Made by a program: the position numbers and the translations under genes. The notes under the pieces are model-generated. The model worked only from the letters and a program-made list of their open reading frames with translations, did no database searches and was not told the DNA's origin. 64,000 nucleotides of DNA, from positions 171,217 through 235,216 of the forward strand of contig AMYY01000001.1 in the NCBI GenBank assembly GCA_000335735.1, given 5' to 3'. The stretch is from an alpha proteobacterium L41A. Lineage in GTDB: Bacteria > Pseudomonadota > Alphaproteobacteria > Caulobacterales > Caulobacteraceae. This document shows positions 60,806-64,000 of this stretch, piece after piece (within the stretch, counting starts at the first letter, position 1; each line of letters opens with the position of its first letter).

Positions 60806-62662
60806 ATGAGAAAGAGAGTGACGGCGAGCGTTGCGGCCATGGCCTTGGCGGCCGGCTTTGGCGCGGCGCACGCCGAACCTGACGCCAACGCCGTTCGCAT
60901 GAGCCAGGTCGGCTTCGAAACCCAAGGGCCGAAGACGGCCACCGTCGAGGACCAGACGGCCCGTCCCCTGCCCTGGCGGATCGTCGATCGCTCCGGCGCC
61001 GTCGTCGCTCAGGGCGCGTCAAAAGTCTTCGGCCAGGACGCCGCCTCTGGACAGAGCGTTCACACGGTCGATTTTCAGTCGCTGCAGAGGGACGGCGATG
61101 GCTACCGCCTGATCGTGGGATCGCACGAGAGCCGCCCCTTCTCGATCAAGCAGCATCCGCACGCGCGACTGAAGTACGACGCCCTGGCCTATTTCTATCA
61201 GAACCGAGCGGGCGTGCCGATCCTGGCGGAGCATGTCGCGCGGCCGGATCTGGCGCGCGCGGCCGGGCACGCGCACGAGGTCGCCGCCTGTTTCTCGGGC
61301 GCGGACACGGCCGGCGTGGTCTGGCCCGGGTGCGACTATACGCTGGACGTCACGGGCGGCTGGTATGACGCCGGCGACCACGGGAAATACGTCGTCAATG
61401 GCGGCATCTCGGTCTGGATGCTGTTGAACGCCTATGAACGCGCCATGGCCAAGGGCGGCCCCGGCGCAAGCGCCTTCACGGACGGCAAGGTCGATATTCC
61501 CGAGGCCGGAAACGGCGTCAACGATCTGCTGGACGAGGCCCGTTACGAGATCGAGTTCCTGCTGAAGATGCAGATCGCCGACGGCGTGAAGTTGAAGGTC
61601 CCGGTCGGCGCCCAGGCGCCGGGTCAGCCGCTGACCCTGACCGAGATCGACGCCAGCGGCATGGTCCATCACAAGGTGCATGATGCGCAGTGGACGGGCC
61701 TGCCTATGGCCCCGGCGGACGATCCCCAGCCGCGCCGTCTCTATCCGCCCAGCACAGCCGCGACGCTCAATCTCGCCGCGGTCGGCGCCCAATGCGCGCG
61801 GATCTGGCGTGACATCGACCCGGCGTTCGCGCGCCAGTGTCTGACGGCGTCGCAGCGCGCCTTCCGCGCGGCGCTGCGCAATCGCGACCTTCGGGCCGGA
61901 GAGAATTTCGCCGGCGGCGGAGCCTATGGCGACAACGACTTCTCGGATGAATTCTATTGGGCCACGGCCGAGCTTTTGGCCACGACACGCAATCCGGCCT
62001 ATCTGACCGCGCTGAAGACCTCGCCCTACTATCTGGGCGGACCGCTGTCGGGCAAAAGCGCGACTGGCGATCCAGGCTTCTCGTGGACGGCGTCGCTGGG
62101 ATCGCTGACGCTGGCGACCGTGCCGGACGTTCTGCCGCCCGAGGATCTGGTCACCGTGCGCGCCAATATCGTGGCGGCCGCCCGCGCATACGTCGATGCC
62201 GGCTATGGTCAGGGCTACGGCCCGCCGGTGTCGGGCGTGAGATACGAATGGGGCTCGAACGGCGCCCTGATGAGCCGGGCCGTGATCCTGGGCTCTGCGT
62301 TCGACTACACCGGCGAGTGGAATTTCCGCAACGCAGTGATCTGGTCACTGGACTATATTCTCGGCCGCAATCCGATGGATCGGTCCTATGTGACCGGCTA
62401 CGGTGATCGTCCGGTCCAGAACCCGCACCATCGCTTTTGGGCGCATCAGGCCAACCCGGCCTATCCACTGCCGCCGGCGGGCGCCCTGTCGGGCGGGCCG
62501 AACAATCAGGCCATGATCGACGACGTGGCCAAGACCCTGGTCGGCAAATGCGCGGCCCAGACCTGCTGGGCCGACGACATCCATGCCTATGCCCTGAACG
62601 AAGTGGCCATCAACTGGAACGCGCCTCTGGTCTGGGTCGCCGCCTTCATCGACGACCATTGA
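60806..62662 (+). CDS. Secreted family 9 glycoside hydrolase (glucanase)
   Basis: A 618-residue exported endoglucanase-type enzyme. The signal peptide is MRKRVTASVAAMALAAGFGA, cleaved near AHA-EP, with GGGAGG before the ATG. An N-terminal Ig-like CelD_N domain (residues ~25-115) precedes the GH9 catalytic barrel: VTGGWYDAGDHGKYVVNGGI holds the catalytic aspartates, and YILGRNPMDRSYVTGYGDRP with NPHHRFWAHQ is the His signature. The Glu acid is in DIHAYALNEVAINWNAPLVW. It probably degrades beta-glucans; products could enter through the divergent MFS. Confidence 0.93.
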   Translation: MRKRVTASVAAMALAAGFGAAHAEPDANAVRMSQVGFETQGPKTATVEDQTARPLPWRIVDRSGAVVAQGASKVFGQDAASGQSVHTVDFQSLQRDGDGYRLIVGSHESRPFSIKQHPHARLKYDALAYFYQNRAGVPILAEHVARPDLARAAGHAHEVAACFSGADTAGVVWPGCDYTLDVTGGWYDAGDHGKYVVNGGISVWMLLNAYERAMAKGGPGASAFTDGKVDIPEAGNGVNDLLDEARYEIEFLLKMQIADGVKLKVPVGAQAPGQPLTLTEIDASGMVHHKVHDAQWTGLPMAPADDPQPRRLYPPSTAATLNLAAVGAQCARIWRDIDPAFARQCLTASQRAFRAALRNRDLRAGENFAGGGAYGDNDFSDEFYWATAELLATTRNPAYLTALKTSPYYLGGPLSGKSATGDPGFSWTASLGSLTLATVPDVLPPEDLVTVRANIVAAARAYVDAGYGQGYGPPVSGVRYEWGSNGALMSRAVILGSAFDYTGEWNFRNAVIWSLDYILGRNPMDRSYVTGYGDRPVQNPHHRFWAHQANPAYPLPPAGALSGGPNNQAMIDDVAKTLVGKCAAQTCWADDIHAYALNEVAINWNAPLVWVAAFIDDH

Positions 62663-62685
62663 GGTTGTCGTGCCGCTCGATCAAT

Positions 62686-63972
62686 TCAGGCCGAAGCCTG
62701 GGCTGGTCGAGCGTCATCGACTGCCCCCAGTTCGCCCCGCGCCCTCGCCTTCCGGCCGTAAACCCATTCGAATAGCGGAGACGCCATCAGGGTGGTGATG
62801 ATGGCCATCAGCACCAGGATTGAGAACAGTGCTGGGCCTATGACGCCCTTTTGCAGGCCGATGTTGATGATGATCAGCTCCATCAGGCCGCGCGCGTTCA
62901 TCAGGGCGCCGATGCCCATTGCCGTGGCGTTGTCCTGACCGGTCAGGCGCGCGGCGGCCCAGCAGGCGCCGCCCTTGGCGAGGATCGACCCCAGCAGGAT
63001 GACGACGGTCACCGCCAGCAGCCCCAGGCTGTTGACCATGGTCAGTTGAGTGTTCAGGCCGGAGAAGGTGAAGAACATCGGCAGCAGCACCAGCACGGCG
63101 AACGGCTCCAGCTGACGCTTGACCTCGTCGCTCAAGACGCCGCGCGGCATGGCGACGCCCAGGATGAAGCCGCCGAAGACGGCGTGAATGCCGACCGCGT
63201 CCATAGTCCAGGCGCTGAGCATGAACAGGATCAGCACGATCCCCAGCACCGTCGGGCTGAGCCGCCCTTCTCGTTCGACGATCTGTCCCAGCGGGGCAAA
63301 CATCTTCGGTCCCAGCGTCAGCATGAACAGGGCGAAGGCCCCGCCCCCCGCGATGGCCGTCACCGCCACCATCGGCCCCGCGCCGAAGCTGGCCAGGACG
63401 ATGGCCAGGACGCACCAGGCGCCGGCGTCGTCAATGGCGCCGGCCGCCAGCGATAGCGAACCCAACCGCGTGCCGCTGAGCCCCCGCTCATAGATGATGC
63501 GCGCCAGCATGGGGAAGGCCGTGATCGAGATGGCCGCGCCCAGGAACAGCATGGCCTGCCAGGTCTGAATGCCCTGCCCGAATAGACCCTGACCGACGAG
63601 CCAGGGCGCAATGGCGACGGCGACCAGGAAGGGCGCCGCCATGCCCGCCAGCGACACGGCGGCGGCGCTTTTCGCATTGGCCCTGAAGTGGTCGCGACGG
63701 AAGCCCAGCCCGACCAGGAACATGTAGAGGCCGACACCCAACTGGGCGCCGACGAACAGGATCGACCGCGACTCCTTGGGGAACAGGGCCGCCTGCAGAT
63801 CGGGGGCCAGCAGGCCGAACAGTGACGGTCCAAGGATCACCCCGGCGATCATCTCGCCCACCACCTGCGGCTGGCCGAGGTAGCGCTTGGCTAGCCAGCC
63901 CACGATGCGGCAGGCGGCGATGATGATCGCCATCTGCAGGAAGAAGGCCACGCTCAGTTCAGCATTGGTCAT
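62686..63972 (-). CDS. CPA2-type cation/proton antiporter
   Basis: A 428-residue membrane protein with 12-13 TM segments of the Kef/Na+-H+ exchanger domain. It starts MTNAELSVAFFLQMAIIIAA. IVGWLAKRYLGQPQVVGEMI and AGVILGPSLFGLLAPDLQAA are the N-terminal signature; LSLAAGAIDDAGAWCVLAIV holds the transport aspartate pair; GFILGVAMPRGVL is also typical. No C-terminal TrkA-N or KTN domain is attached, so it is probably a stand-alone exchanger. Ion unknown. Confidence 0.9.
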   Translation of the reverse strand: MTNAELSVAFFLQMAIIIAACRIVGWLAKRYLGQPQVVGEMIAGVILGPSLFGLLAPDLQAALFPKESRSILFVGAQLGVGLYMFLVGLGFRRDHFRANAKSAAAVSLAGMAAPFLVAVAIAPWLVGQGLFGQGIQTWQAMLFLGAAISITAFPMLARIIYERGLSGTRLGSLSLAAGAIDDAGAWCVLAIVLASFGAGPMVAVTAIAGGGAFALFMLTLGPKMFAPLGQIVEREGRLSPTVLGIVLILFMLSAWTMDAVGIHAVFGGFILGVAMPRGVLSDEVKRQLEPFAVLVLLPMFFTFSGLNTQLTMVNSLGLLAVTVVILLGSILAKGGACWAAARLTGQDNATAMGIGALMNARGLMELIIINIGLQKGVIGPALFSILVLMAIITTLMASPLFEWVYGRKARARGELGAVDDARPAQASA

Positions 63973-64000
63973 GCGGCCGGTTCCCCCTTTGGCAAGCCCA

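Overview
The window is high-GC alphaproteobacterial DNA and most probably comes from Brevundimonas or a close relative in Caulobacterales. The strongest evidence is a complete 2-hydroxyastaxanthin-type carotenoid cluster (crtG, crtZ, idi/fni, crtE, crtB, crtI, crtY, crtW). Its gene content, including the sterol-desaturase-like 2,2'-beta-hydroxylase crtG, matches the cluster described from Brevundimonas sp. SD212. A bactofilin, cobS, RegB/RegA, a Suf-type Fe-S operon and holdfast-like polysaccharide genes fit the same group.

Layout. 1-1.6 kb: N-terminus of Lon, a run of tiny overlapping ORFs and a TfoX-domain protein. 1.6-9.0 kb: a tightly overlapped leftward Fe-S operon, iscR-cysteine desulfurase-sufB-(unknown gene)-sufC-sufD-sufS-sufT-sufA, with a probable IscR operator. 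9-15.4 kb: alpha/beta hydrolase, outer-membrane protein, YdeI-like protein, ahpC and ahpF, a DUF1343/NamZ muramidase and a DOMON-like protein. 15.7-23.4 kb: tyrS, bcp, bactofilin, prfB with its programmed +1 frameshift, penicillin-binding protein 1A, ohr and cobS. 23.5-33.1 kb: hybrid histidine kinase, small membrane protein and HIT protein, then the leftward cyoABCD-SURF1-regB-regA respiratory block. 33.2-34.7 kb: an MFS symporter. 34.7-44.4 kb: the carotenoid cluster, with an embedded ABC-2 transporter.

44.5-54.2 kb is an integrated mobile element of about 9.7 kb. A 14-bp direct repeat brackets it, and the right copy is the 3' end of a tRNA-Ser(GCT) gene. A second 16-bp direct repeat lies just inside both ends and looks like integrase arm sites. 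The element carries a tyrosine integrase, an AlpA-like protein, a Spo11/Topo VI subunit A-like protein, a Toprim-AAA primase/helicase, probable small and large terminase subunits and several unknown genes. No capsid, portal or tail gene is recognisable. It therefore looks like a phage satellite or decayed prophage with replication and packaging functions, and it is the most novel region of the window.

54.4-59.2 kb: exopolysaccharide genes (polyprenyl-phosphate sugar transferase, flippase, two glycosyltransferases). 59.3-62.7 kb: a sugar-type MFS transporter diverging from a secreted GH9 glucanase across a TGACA-N4-TGTCA operator. 62.7-64 kb: a CPA2 cation/proton antiporter.

Two genes (SURF1 and the sugar MFS) have no normal start codon at the position where the ribosome-binding site and protein length predict one. 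All functional assignments are from reading translated motifs by eye; no database search was run.
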